Assembly: GCF_033366695.1 (NCBI RefSeq)
Contig: NZ_JAOBTQ010000001.1
Span: 2,542,001 to 2,606,000 of the forward strand
DNA length: 64,000 bases
Direction: 5' to 3'
DNA from: Streptomyces sp. SCL15-4
Lineage (GTDB): Bacteria; Actinomycetota; Actinomycetes; Streptomycetales; Streptomycetaceae
This document shows, piece after piece, positions 57,402 to 64,000 of this stretch (position 1 is the first letter of the stretch; every line of letters starts with the position of its first letter). The notes below the pieces were generated by a model that did no database searches, had not been told where the DNA came from, and worked only from the letters and a program-made list of their open reading frames with translations. A program made the translations under genes and the position numbers.

Positions 57402-58150
57402 GCGGCACCTTCTTCGTCGACGATCTCGGCGTCGGGGATGTCTTCTGCCTTGGCCTTCAGGCGTGCCAGGTGCTGGGCGGACATCTCCCTGATCCGCCGT
57501 TCCTGCGCGGCGCGGTCTTCGGGGGTCTGCTCTGCCTGTCCGTTGGCGGCCCGCAGGCGGGCGCTGTGGGGCTTCTGGCGGGGCTTGCCGAGTGGCTGCT
57601 TGTCGGTGCCGCCCGGCGTCTTGCAGGGCTTGCCTATGGCCGCTCCGCAGGCGGGGCAGTCGACGCCGAGCGGCCCGGACCGACGGACGCTGTCGACGAC
57701 ATCGGCCTCGGGCTCGTCGACGGCGCGGTTGCCCTGCCAGCCGCGGGCCTCCAGCTCGGCCATGAACTCGCGGCTCGGGCCGCCCTCAAGCGCCAGCCGG
57801 CCGGTGGGGGCAGCGATGCGGCCGGAGGCGATGGCTTGGACTTGGCCGCGGTAGCGGGCGAGGTACTCGGCAGTGGTCTCGTTGGGGAGGGGCTCGTACT
57901 GGAAGTTCTCCAGCCGGGCCGACCGGATCTTCGAGCGGAGGGTGCGGACGTGGTGCGGGAGGATCCAGAGTTTCGCGTCGGGGTCCTTCGGCGGGGTCGT
58001 GTAGTAGGCGGCGACGGCGGACTTCGTGTCGGCGTCGAGGGGGATGTCGTGGAGTGCGGAGGCCCATGCGACGGCGGCGGCGACGGAGGGTTGGCGGTTG
58101 TCGAAGCCGGAGCAGTGGGCGAGGAGTTCGGCGGCTTCTTCGGCGTTCAT
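57398..58150 (-). CDS. Replication-region protein with zinc motif, 250 aa
   Basis: MNAEEAAELLAHCSGFDNRQPSVAAAVAWASALHDIPLDADTKSAVAAYYTTPPKDPD: an N-terminal helical domain seen in Streptomyces phage replication genes; residues 158-175 are a CPACGAAIGKPC zinc module; the rest is charged coiled coil. Probably a helicase loader or replication accessory, from position only. Confidence 0.65.
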   Translation of the reverse strand: MNAEEAAELLAHCSGFDNRQPSVAAAVAWASALHDIPLDADTKSAVAAYYTTPPKDPDAKLWILPHHVRTLRSKIRSARLENFQYEPLPNETTAEYLARYRGQVQAIASGRIAAPTGRLALEGGPSREFMAELEARGWQGNRAVDEPEADVVDSVRRSGPLGVDCPACGAAIGKPCKTPGGTDKQPLGKPRQKPHSARLRAANGQAEQTPEDRAAQERRIREMSAQHLARLKAKAEDIPDAEIVDEEGAA

Positions 58151-59301
58151 GCTGAGTCTCCTTCCTGACGGAGTTGGGCGGCGATGGCCATCCAGCCGGC
58201 GACCTTGGCGTCGGTGCCGGTGAGAGGCTGACCGGGCAGGGCGATGACGTTGCTGGGGGGCTTGCGAAGTTCGGAGAACGCGAACTGGAGGGTTCCGGCG
58301 CTGACGGGCTTCGAGAGGGAGCCGAGGCGCTCAAGGGCGTTCCAGAGCTCGCCGGGTGCGGTGCCGTTGGCGAGAGCGTCAGCGATGACCTTGCGTACCT
58401 GTCGCTGGCTGTAGGCGTTGCCGGACCGGTAGCGGTCGAGGAAGGCGGCGGTCATCCGGTCTTCGATGGCCCTCTCGCCCGTCTGCACGACGGTGGGAGA
58501 GCTGGTCTCCGACGGGGGTTGGGGGGTTCCCTTCCCTTCCCTGTTCCCTTCCTTTCCCTTCCTTTCCATCAGTGAATGATTCAGTGAAGAAATTTCACTG
58601 TGTGTATCTGTCTCAGGCTCGAAGTTCACGTTTGCGTGAGATTCATTCACTGAATCGTTCACTGAACCGCTCCCTGAACGGTTCAGTGCGTCGTTCAGTG
58701 AATCCTCAAGTCCGGCGAGGCTGCGGGGCGGAACGAACTCCTCTCCGTCTGGGGTGGCGCGCCGGCTCTGGTTGCACGCCTGGTGCGCAGCCCGGACATT
58801 CGACGGGTGGTCGGTGCCACCCGCGGAGACCGGCCGCCTGTGGTCGATGGACAGGTTGTGCGCATCATTGGCCATCGGCAGCCGAGGGATCTCGTTGCCA
58901 CACAGCTGGCAGATCCATCCGTCCCGGCGGGCGTACATCTCACGGACTTTGTAGTTGCCGAGGGAGGGCGGCGGCAGCTTGCTCTTCTGCGGCCGGTTGA
59001 TCCGCTGGTGCTTGCGGAAGTTCACGACCACGGCCATCTGCTGCCGCGCCACTCCCCCGATGTAGGGGAAGACAAGGCCCGTGTCGGTGAGGCACTGCAT
59101 GAGCTTTCCGACGCCAGCGATCGTCAGGTCGTCGTCATACATGAAGGCCTGGGCCTTGATGTAGGCCGGCGTCCACCGCAGCAGCCCCTCGTCGTCCGCC
59201 ATGTTGAACGTGGCGATGAAGAGCAGCCGGGCGTCGCGCGGCATGACGCCGAGGAGTTCGTCCTCCCAGAACTCCGGTTTCACTGTGCGGATGCGAGGCA
59301 T
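58147..59301 (-). CDS. Phage replication protein with inserted HNH domain
   Basis: 384 residues. RIRTVKPEFWEDELLG opens the replisome-organiser (DnaD-like) N-domain (1-110). Residues 128-182 (WICQLCGNEIP...DHRRPVSAGGTDHPSN...HQACN) form an HNH nuclease insert. A Ser/Asn-rich linker with repeated SVNDSVNES-like units (205-270) and a helical C-terminus with VRKVIADALANGT follow. Likely initiates replication; the nuclease insert is unusual. Confidence 0.8.
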   Translation of the reverse strand: MPRIRTVKPEFWEDELLGVMPRDARLLFIATFNMADDEGLLRWTPAYIKAQAFMYDDDLTIAGVGKLMQCLTDTGLVFPYIGGVARQQMAVVVNFRKHQRINRPQKSKLPPPSLGNYKVREMYARRDGWICQLCGNEIPRLPMANDAHNLSIDHRRPVSAGGTDHPSNVRAAHQACNQSRRATPDGEEFVPPRSLAGLEDSLNDALNRSGSGSVNDSVNESHANVNFEPETDTHSEISSLNHSLMERKGKEGNREGKGTPQPPSETSSPTVVQTGERAIEDRMTAAFLDRYRSGNAYSQRQVRKVIADALANGTAPGELWNALERLGSLSKPVSAGTLQFAFSELRKPPSNVIALPGQPLTGTDAKVAGWMAIAAQLRQEGDSA

Positions 59302-59381
59302 ACGACGTTCTCATTCCTGGCTGTTGCGGATGGGTGGGGTGTGTGCCGGCTAGGGCCGGTCGCGCGGCCGGCGGCCCGCGG

Positions 59382-61061
59382 TCACGCGGCGAGCGCCTTC
59401 TCGGGCCTGGCATACCGGTCGATTTCCTCGCCGCTGATCGCCTCCACCAGGGCGGCGACGATGACCTCGGCGCAGTTCGGGGTGACGGCGTTGCCGTACT
59501 GGCGGACCCGCTCGCGCTTGCTGCCGAGGACGATGTACTGGTCGGCGAAGGACATCGCCCGGCCGATCTCGTGGGGTTCGAGCATCCGGAACCGGACGTC
59601 GTCGAGGTCGACCTCGCCCTGGACGAGGGCGTAGCGGTCGCGGGTGGAGAGAGTGCCGACCGGTTCCCGGACGGTGCGGGCGGTGCCGTTGCCGTAGTAC
59701 GGCACCAGCAGGGACTCCCACGTGACGAGGGACTGATGGCCGGCGGCCGTGAGAGTGCGCGCCGGTTCACCGACCGGCGTGCACATCTGAGCCGGGTTGC
59801 CGCGCGCCGTGTTGTTCCGCATCACGAATGCGGGCAGATTCGGGGTGACGAGCCCGTGGTGGTTCCCGGACGCGGTGACCGTGGCGAGTGACTCGGTGGC
59901 CGACCGGGCGATACTGCCGCCACCGCGGAGTTCGGCGATGAACGGCAGCCATGCCAGGCCGGTCTCGTTGCGGGCGGTCTGGGTGCGCAGTGGCAGGTTC
60001 GCCGAGTTCGGTTCCTTGCCATCGCGGCCCTCGACGGGGATGAGGAGCGGCGGGATGGCGAGGCCGTCGTTCTCCCGTGTCGTCCTGGCCGGCAGCGCCT
60101 CGTCGACCGGGACCGCTTCCGTGCGCCAGGTACCGCCCGCGGGGACCATGACGGGCCGGGCGAACTTGTCGAGGCCGGCGCGGATCCGGGCGAGGGTCTT
60201 CTCGGCGAGCGGCTTGGTGCGGTCACCGATCCGCTGCCCGGGCAGGCTCCAGTCGATGGCCACGGCCGCGGGCAGGGTCTCCGGCTCGACGACCTGGTTG
60301 CGGCACTTCGCGTTCGGGCAGCGGTAGACGTACTGCTGGCGGTAACGGCCCATGTCGCGGCCCGGGTCCTTGAACCGCTGCACGGCCTGCACCCAGGTCT
60401 CGCAGCCCGAGCACCAGGCGCGCGGGCGGAGCCACTTGTCCCAGTCCGGCGTCCGGCCCAGGCTCTCGTGCCAGTAGGCGACGTACAGCCGGTCGCGGGA
60501 CTGCGGGGCCTTGTGCACGGTGCGCGGGTCTGCGTGCATGCTGTTCAGGGCGATGACCCGGGTCTTGTAGCCGAGCTTGCGGATCTCGCCGATCCAGCGG
60601 TCCCACTGGTCCCAGGCGCGGACGTCGACGACGTTCTCGATGACGCCCGCCTTGACCAGGCCGCCGCGCTCCTGCACGCCGCGCAGGTACATGGGCACCT
60701 CTTCCATCAGCGCCCGTGACCGCTCGACCTCCTCGGACGGGCCGAAGCCGTCGAACAGGTCGCCCTGCATGGAGAGGTCGAAGTCACGCTTCTTCCCGCG
60801 GGCGTTCGACCACTGCGGGCACTCGGGGCTGGCCCAGAAGATGTCGGTGACGGGCCACTTTTCGACCGGGGCCTCGCGGATGTCGCCGCGGTAGTGGTCG
60901 ACCTCGGGGAAGTTCGCGGCGTGGGACTCGATCGCCCGCTCCCAGTGGTTCGCGGCGCGGGCCATGCGGACGCCGGGCAGGGAGTGCATGCCCTGGGAGG
61001 ATCCGCCGGCCCCGCAGAACCAGTCCATGACGGTCAGCTCGTTGTCGTGGCGGTACATCAT
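59382..61061 (-). CDS. DNA (cytosine-5) methyltransferase
   Basis: 559 residues. Motif I FCGAGGSSQG (15-24), motif IV SPECPQW with catalytic Cys81 and motif VI-like ENVVDV; residues 225-260 insert a zinc-like CSGCETW...CPNAKC; motifs VIII-X are near the C-terminus (RVRQYGNAVTPN). The longer-than-usual central region may hold the target domain. Protects phage DNA against restriction; overlaps the upstream gene (ATGA). Confidence 0.9.
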   Translation of the reverse strand: MMYRHDNELTVMDWFCGAGGSSQGMHSLPGVRMARAANHWERAIESHAANFPEVDHYRGDIREAPVEKWPVTDIFWASPECPQWSNARGKKRDFDLSMQGDLFDGFGPSEEVERSRALMEEVPMYLRGVQERGGLVKAGVIENVVDVRAWDQWDRWIGEIRKLGYKTRVIALNSMHADPRTVHKAPQSRDRLYVAYWHESLGRTPDWDKWLRPRAWCSGCETWVQAVQRFKDPGRDMGRYRQQYVYRCPNAKCRNQVVEPETLPAAVAIDWSLPGQRIGDRTKPLAEKTLARIRAGLDKFARPVMVPAGGTWRTEAVPVDEALPARTTRENDGLAIPPLLIPVEGRDGKEPNSANLPLRTQTARNETGLAWLPFIAELRGGGSIARSATESLATVTASGNHHGLVTPNLPAFVMRNNTARGNPAQMCTPVGEPARTLTAAGHQSLVTWESLLVPYYGNGTARTVREPVGTLSTRDRYALVQGEVDLDDVRFRMLEPHEIGRAMSFADQYIVLGSKRERVRQYGNAVTPNCAEVIVAALVEAISGEEIDRYARPEKALAA

Positions 61062-61897
61062 GCGGCGATCTCCATCTCTTCGGCGCGGCGGCGGGCGCGG
61101 ACGATGCTTCGCGGGTGGCAGCCGATCTCGGCGGCGATCTCCTCGGCGCTGCGGCCCTGCGCGGTGCGGGCGGTGACCAGCTCTAGGTCGATGACGGCCT
61201 TGTGGCGTCGCTCGCGGTCGACGCTCCCGACGGTCTCCGGCTCGCACGCGGGGTCGTCGATGGCGTCCCAGGCGAGCGGGCCGTGCCAGCCCTTCTTGCG
61301 CGCGTCCGTTGCCGCCCTTCGGCTGGGGCCAGGCGCCTGCACCAGCTCCCGGTAAAGCCGGGCGATCTGGCGGGCCTCGCCGGCCCGGACGACATCGACC
61401 ACGCCGCGGGCGATGCAGCTGATGCGGTCGTCGGTCATGCCGACCCGCCGCCCCTGGTAGGTGAGGCTGTAGCCCATCCAGGCGAGGGCGCGGACCCGGC
61501 GGGTCGTTCCGGTGGCGTCGGACACCTTGGCCGGCTCGGCGGGCGCGGGCCCGATGGGGATGGACAGGATGGCGAGGACGTTGCGCTTGCTCGTCGTCTC
61601 CTGCCCGTTGACAATGACGGTGACCGTGGACTTGGCGATCCCCGCGGCGGCGGCGATCTGCCGGTGCTTCCAGCCGTGGGCCTTGAGCCGGTGGATGTGG
61701 ACGCGAGCCTGGGTGGCGTCGGTCCTGCGGCTGTAGCCGTGCGCCTGTTCGTAGGCGAGCTGCTTGGCGTAGCGCCGGCCGGCCGTGAGGCAGCCGGACT
61801 CCTTGCAGCCGTGCTTGTAGCAGGAGACGGACGGTTCGTGAGTGGCGGCGGGCACGGCTTCTCCTTCCGGCTGCTGGCGGGTGGGGGTGTGGGGCAT
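61058..61897 (-). CDS. Multi-HTH DNA-binding protein, 279 aa
   Basis: Starts MPHTPTRQQPEGEAVPAATHEPS. Cys motif CYKHGCKESGC (32-42), a helix-turn-helix HGWKHRQIAAAAGIAKSTVTVIVNG (about 77-101), a second near GMTDDRISCIARGV (165-180) and a third RSAEEIAAEIGCHPRSIVRARR (about 247-270). Multiple DNA-binding modules suggest a regulator of early genes. ATGA overlaps on both sides. Confidence 0.7.
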   Translation of the reverse strand: MPHTPTRQQPEGEAVPAATHEPSVSCYKHGCKESGCLTAGRRYAKQLAYEQAHGYSRRTDATQARVHIHRLKAHGWKHRQIAAAAGIAKSTVTVIVNGQETTSKRNVLAILSIPIGPAPAEPAKVSDATGTTRRVRALAWMGYSLTYQGRRVGMTDDRISCIARGVVDVVRAGEARQIARLYRELVQAPGPSRRAATDARKKGWHGPLAWDAIDDPACEPETVGSVDRERRHKAVIDLELVTARTAQGRSAEEIAAEIGCHPRSIVRARRRAEEMEIAA

Positions 61898-62271
61898 CAC
61901 GCGGCCTGCCCCTGCTGCTTGGCGCGGGCGGCTCGGCGGGCGGCTATGGCCCGCCCCTTGTCGGTGAGGGCCCAGACAGCGATGCGGTGCGCGTGCGTGT
62001 TGGCCTGGGTGGACGGCACCATGCGGCCGGTGTGGGCGATGATTCCGCCGGTGCGGAGGGCGTTGATCGCGGCGCCGAGGTATCCGTGCCCCAGCTCGGG
62101 CAGCACGTCCCGGAGGTCGTTGCAGGAGAAGTCGTCGTAACGCTGGCCGAAGTGGAGGACGGCCTGCTCGACGAGAAACCGGTCCCACTCGGAGTGTTTG
62201 GCGATGTCGGCGAGGAGGGCGTCCTTCTCGATGGACGCAAGGCGCTCGGCGACAGACAGGCGACGGGTCAT
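61897..62271 (-). CDS. Winged-helix protein, 124 aa
   Basis: MTRRLSVAERLASIEKDALLADIAKHSEWDRFLV start; DFSCNDLRDVLPELGHGYLGAAINALRTGGIIAHTGRM resembles a winged helix; basic tail ARAKQQGQAA. Starts 97 bp after the RecT gene behind a hairpin. Possible early regulator. Confidence 0.65.
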   Translation of the reverse strand: MTRRLSVAERLASIEKDALLADIAKHSEWDRFLVEQAVLHFGQRYDDFSCNDLRDVLPELGHGYLGAAINALRTGGIIAHTGRMVPSTQANTHAHRIAVWALTDKGRAIAARRAARAKQQGQAA

Positions 62272-62296
62272 GGTGGTTTCCTTGGTGGGGTGTGGG

Positions 62297-62323
62297 GCCA
62301 CCCGCAGTTGCGGTGCGGGTGGC
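62297..62323 (-). terminator. Terminator-like hairpin after recT
   Basis: GCCACCCGCA (62297-62306) pairs with TGCGGGTGGC (62314-62323) in the gap between recT and the winged-helix gene. Confidence 0.55.
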
Positions 62324-62368
62324 TGTACACAGGGGTTATGGGGGAATCCGGCCCGGATGTTTGAGTCG

Positions 62369-63184
62369 CTAGTCGACGAGTTCACCCTCGACGGGCTCGT
62401 CGTAGTCGTCGTCGACCGTCCCGGGCGCGGGCGCGGGGACGCTGGCCGGCAGGGGTTCGGGCCGCTGCTCGCTGTCGACGACGGCCTGGGCCCGGAGCTG
62501 CTCGCGCATGTACTCGGCGGAGGTCGGGACCCACTTGGCGAGGCGGTGGGCTGCGGTCTTCAGCCACATGGCTTCCTCGTCGGTGTTCCACGGCGACCAG
62601 TCCTTGTCGGCGCTGTCCGACTTGGCGCGCGCCTTCGCGATGTGGCCGCGGTTGAGGACGACGACCTTTGAGGTGGCCCCGTCCTTCATGATCGCGTAGG
62701 CGTAGACGAGTCGGAGTTCGCCGCGATCGGCGGCGTCCCAGTCGATGTCGTGGACGGGACGCTCGTCGCGGCCGGGCCGGAACTGGAAGACGTCCTTGCT
62801 GTAGACGACTTCGACGATTACGGAGGACACGGCGCCAGCGCGGTACATCAGCTCGATCTCTCCCTGGTAGCCGCGGACACCGGTGACCTCGGTGCACTTC
62901 TTCTTGTTGTTCCAGCGCGGGACTAGGTAGTACTGCTCGGTGCCGGGCTCCAGGCCGAGGCGGCCGGCGTCCATGAGGACGGCGATGAACTGGCCGATGT
63001 CGTTCTGTGCGGCCTTCATCAGCTTCTCGTCGCGGCGCAGCAGGCCCTGCGTATTGCGGATCCAGGCGCCGACGCGCTGTTGAAGGTGGCTGGGCATGAC
63101 GAGGGCGAGGGATTCGCGGTACTGCTCGACGACGGCGGCCGGCCCCTGGTCGCGCTTCTCGATGGCGTTGCTGATCTGGCTCAT
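62369..63184 (-). CDS. recT: RecT-family single-strand annealing protein
   Basis: 271 residues, MSQISNAIEKRDQGPAAVVEQYRESL start. RecT hallmarks: GRLGLEPGTEQYYLVPRWN near 75-95, TGVRGYQGEIELMYRAGAVSSV (about 100-125), HDIDW and AMWLKTAAHRLAKWVP. Anneals single strands made by the exonuclease gene with which it overlaps by 4 bp (Red-like recombination). Confidence 0.95.
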   Translation of the reverse strand: MSQISNAIEKRDQGPAAVVEQYRESLALVMPSHLQQRVGAWIRNTQGLLRRDEKLMKAAQNDIGQFIAVLMDAGRLGLEPGTEQYYLVPRWNNKKKCTEVTGVRGYQGEIELMYRAGAVSSVIVEVVYSKDVFQFRPGRDERPVHDIDWDAADRGELRLVYAYAIMKDGATSKVVVLNRGHIAKARAKSDSADKDWSPWNTDEEAMWLKTAAHRLAKWVPTSAEYMREQLRAQAVVDSEQRPEPLPASVPAPAPGTVDDDYDEPVEGELVD

Positions 63185-64000
63185 GCTGCGTCCTCGCGGA
63201 TCGGGTACGGGTTGAGGGAGTGGGTGTGGCCGTCGCGGACGGTGCGGTAGGCGATGCGGCGGCCTTCGCAGACCGCGCGGCGGGCGTTGCCGATGAGGTC
63301 GAGGACTTCGCCGCGGATCTGGGTGAGGTCGGCGGAGGCGCGGGCGACGTCGGCGTAGGCGGCGTCCCAGCGGGCGACGAGCTCAGCGGGGATCTCGACG
63401 TCGCGGTCTTCGAGGCCGTCGGCCTGGACGCGGATGGTCTGGTAGGTGGCGGTGTCACCGTCGATGTCGGGCCGGATGCCGAGGCGGACGTCGTCGAGGA
63501 ACCGCCAGGCTGCCTCGCGCAGGATCCGGGCCTCGTCCAGGTCGTACTCGACGGTGTACTCGCGGTAGTCGTGGCCCGAGATGAGAACGGCGAAGTGGGT
63601 GCGGTGCAGGCCAAGGGTGTCCATCTGCCACATGACCTGGCAGCGGTAGTGGATCGGCACCCCGTCGTCGGCGCCGGACGGACCCCACTCGTCGCCGAAC
63701 GGGGACGTCTTCACCTCCAGCAGGGCAGTGGCCGTGTCGGGGATCTCGAACTCGTTGGCGGGCTGCGGGTAGATGAGCCGGTCGGGCGTGGCCCGCTGCC
63801 AGTGCCGCGTCCGGTGCCGCCACGTGCCGGCTGGGGCGGCGAGCAGGCCGGGGTGGTCGTCCTCCCACTTCTGCGCGACGGCATCTTCGAGCCGGTTGCC
63901 CCATTCGACGGCCGGGTTCATTTCGAACGGCGGGGTGGGCAGGCCGGCCTTCTTGTGCCACAGGCTGAACCGGGACTGCCAGGGGCTGAGGCCGACGACT
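63181..64000 (-). CDS. YqaJ-type recombination exonuclease (5' end outside window)
   Basis: Frame open to the window edge; VVGLSPWQSRFSLW at the edge is the usual YqaJ opening, so only a few residues are missing. PD-(D/E)XK nuclease residues: GNRLEDAV (about 35), Asp in ATPDRL (about 71) and LLEVKTSPFG (about 93-102). Pairs with RecT to process double-strand ends in replication/recombination of the phage. Confidence 0.9.
   Translation of the reverse strand, partial: VVGLSPWQSRFSLWHKKAGLPTPPFEMNPAVEWGNRLEDAVAQKWEDDHPGLLAAPAGTWRHRTRHWQRATPDRLIYPQPANEFEIPDTATALLEVKTSPFGDEWGPSGADDGVPIHYRCQVMWQMDTLGLHRTHFAVLISGHDYREYTVEYDLDEARILREAAWRFLDDVRLGIRPDIDGDTATYQTIRVQADGLEDRDVEIPAELVARWDAAYADVARASADLTQIRGEVLDLIGNARRAVCEGRRIAYRTVRDGHTHSLNPYPIREDAA

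Larger units (their letters stand above)
7570..64000. mobile_element. Integrated siphophage-type prophage with AICE-like transfer block (right end not in window)
   Basis: A continuous set of phage genes: integrase, holin, endolysin, tail tip, tape measure, tail tube, connectors, capsid, scaffold, MuF, portal, terminase, HNH, replication genes, RecT and exonuclease, nearly all on the minus strand. Embedded at 37.2-47.8 kb is a block typical of actinomycete conjugative elements (TraB/FtsK-like translocase, Spd-like membrane proteins, NUDIX). The left border is inferred from the interrupted host gene at 7.5 kb. All essential virion genes appear intact, so the prophage may be functional. Confidence 0.9.

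Noticed and set aside
1..64000. CRISPR array or rRNA genes
   Set aside because: No regularly spaced repeat-spacer units and no rRNA-like sequence noticed anywhere in the window.

Overview
The window is high-GC actinobacterial DNA, almost certainly Streptomyces: coding frames have G/C-rich third positions, starts are often GTG or TTG, and many small proteins belong to families I recognise mainly from streptomycetes and their phages. Bases 1 to about 7,570 are ordinary host chromosome: a truncated aldehyde dehydrogenase, a PucR-type regulator, a membrane ATPase, the GABA aminotransferase gabT and a PAP2 phosphatase. Together they suggest a GABA/polyamine nitrogen-scavenging neighbourhood. The host DNA stops inside the 3' end of an unidentified minus-strand gene (stop at 7,471), so that gene is the probable integration target.

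From about 7,570 to the window end lies one large siphophage-type prophage (more than 56 kb visible; the right end is outside). Almost everything reads on the minus strand, so in transcriptional order, right to left, it is: YqaJ-type exonuclease and RecT (63.9-62.4 kb); HTH proteins, a C5 methyltransferase, an HNH-containing replication protein, an N4/N6-type methyltransferase and many small early genes (62.3-48 kb); a conjugation-like block (45.2-37.2 kb); small genes, HNH endonuclease, terminase, portal, MuF-like protein, scaffold, capsid, connectors, tail tube, frameshifted tail chaperones, tape measure and tail tip (37-14.7 kb); amidase endolysin, holin and membrane proteins (14.6-12.2 kb); and the tyrosine integrase (11.5-10.5 kb). 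The left end (8-10.2 kb) carries a GntR regulator and small accessory genes with leaderless promoters.

The most unusual part is 37-48 kb. An FtsK/TraB-type translocase, an Spd-like membrane protein, a four-TM coiled-coil protein, a ribbon-helix-helix-like regulator, two NUDIX proteins and two T5orf172-type GIY-YIG proteins resemble the transfer module of actinomycete integrative conjugative elements (AICEs) more than a phage. This block is governed by a divergent promoter region at 45.16-45.37 kb with four copies of a GTAGCCAC operator, two of which sit in the spacers of the two opposing promoters. A long imperfect dyad (37,985-38,100) follows the translocase gene. I infer a phage/AICE hybrid or phage-plasmid that might be able to move both as virions and as double-stranded DNA between mycelia.

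Other sequence-level signals are a CCCTTTC -1 frameshift site in the tail chaperone genes, an in-frame TGA followed by 50 more coding-like codons next to the lysis genes, divergent leaderless promoters whose -10 boxes overlap, a probable toxin-antitoxin pair with a 23-bp palindrome, and a recurring terminator/leader motif placed just upstream of several gene starts. No rRNA, tRNA or CRISPR array was seen.
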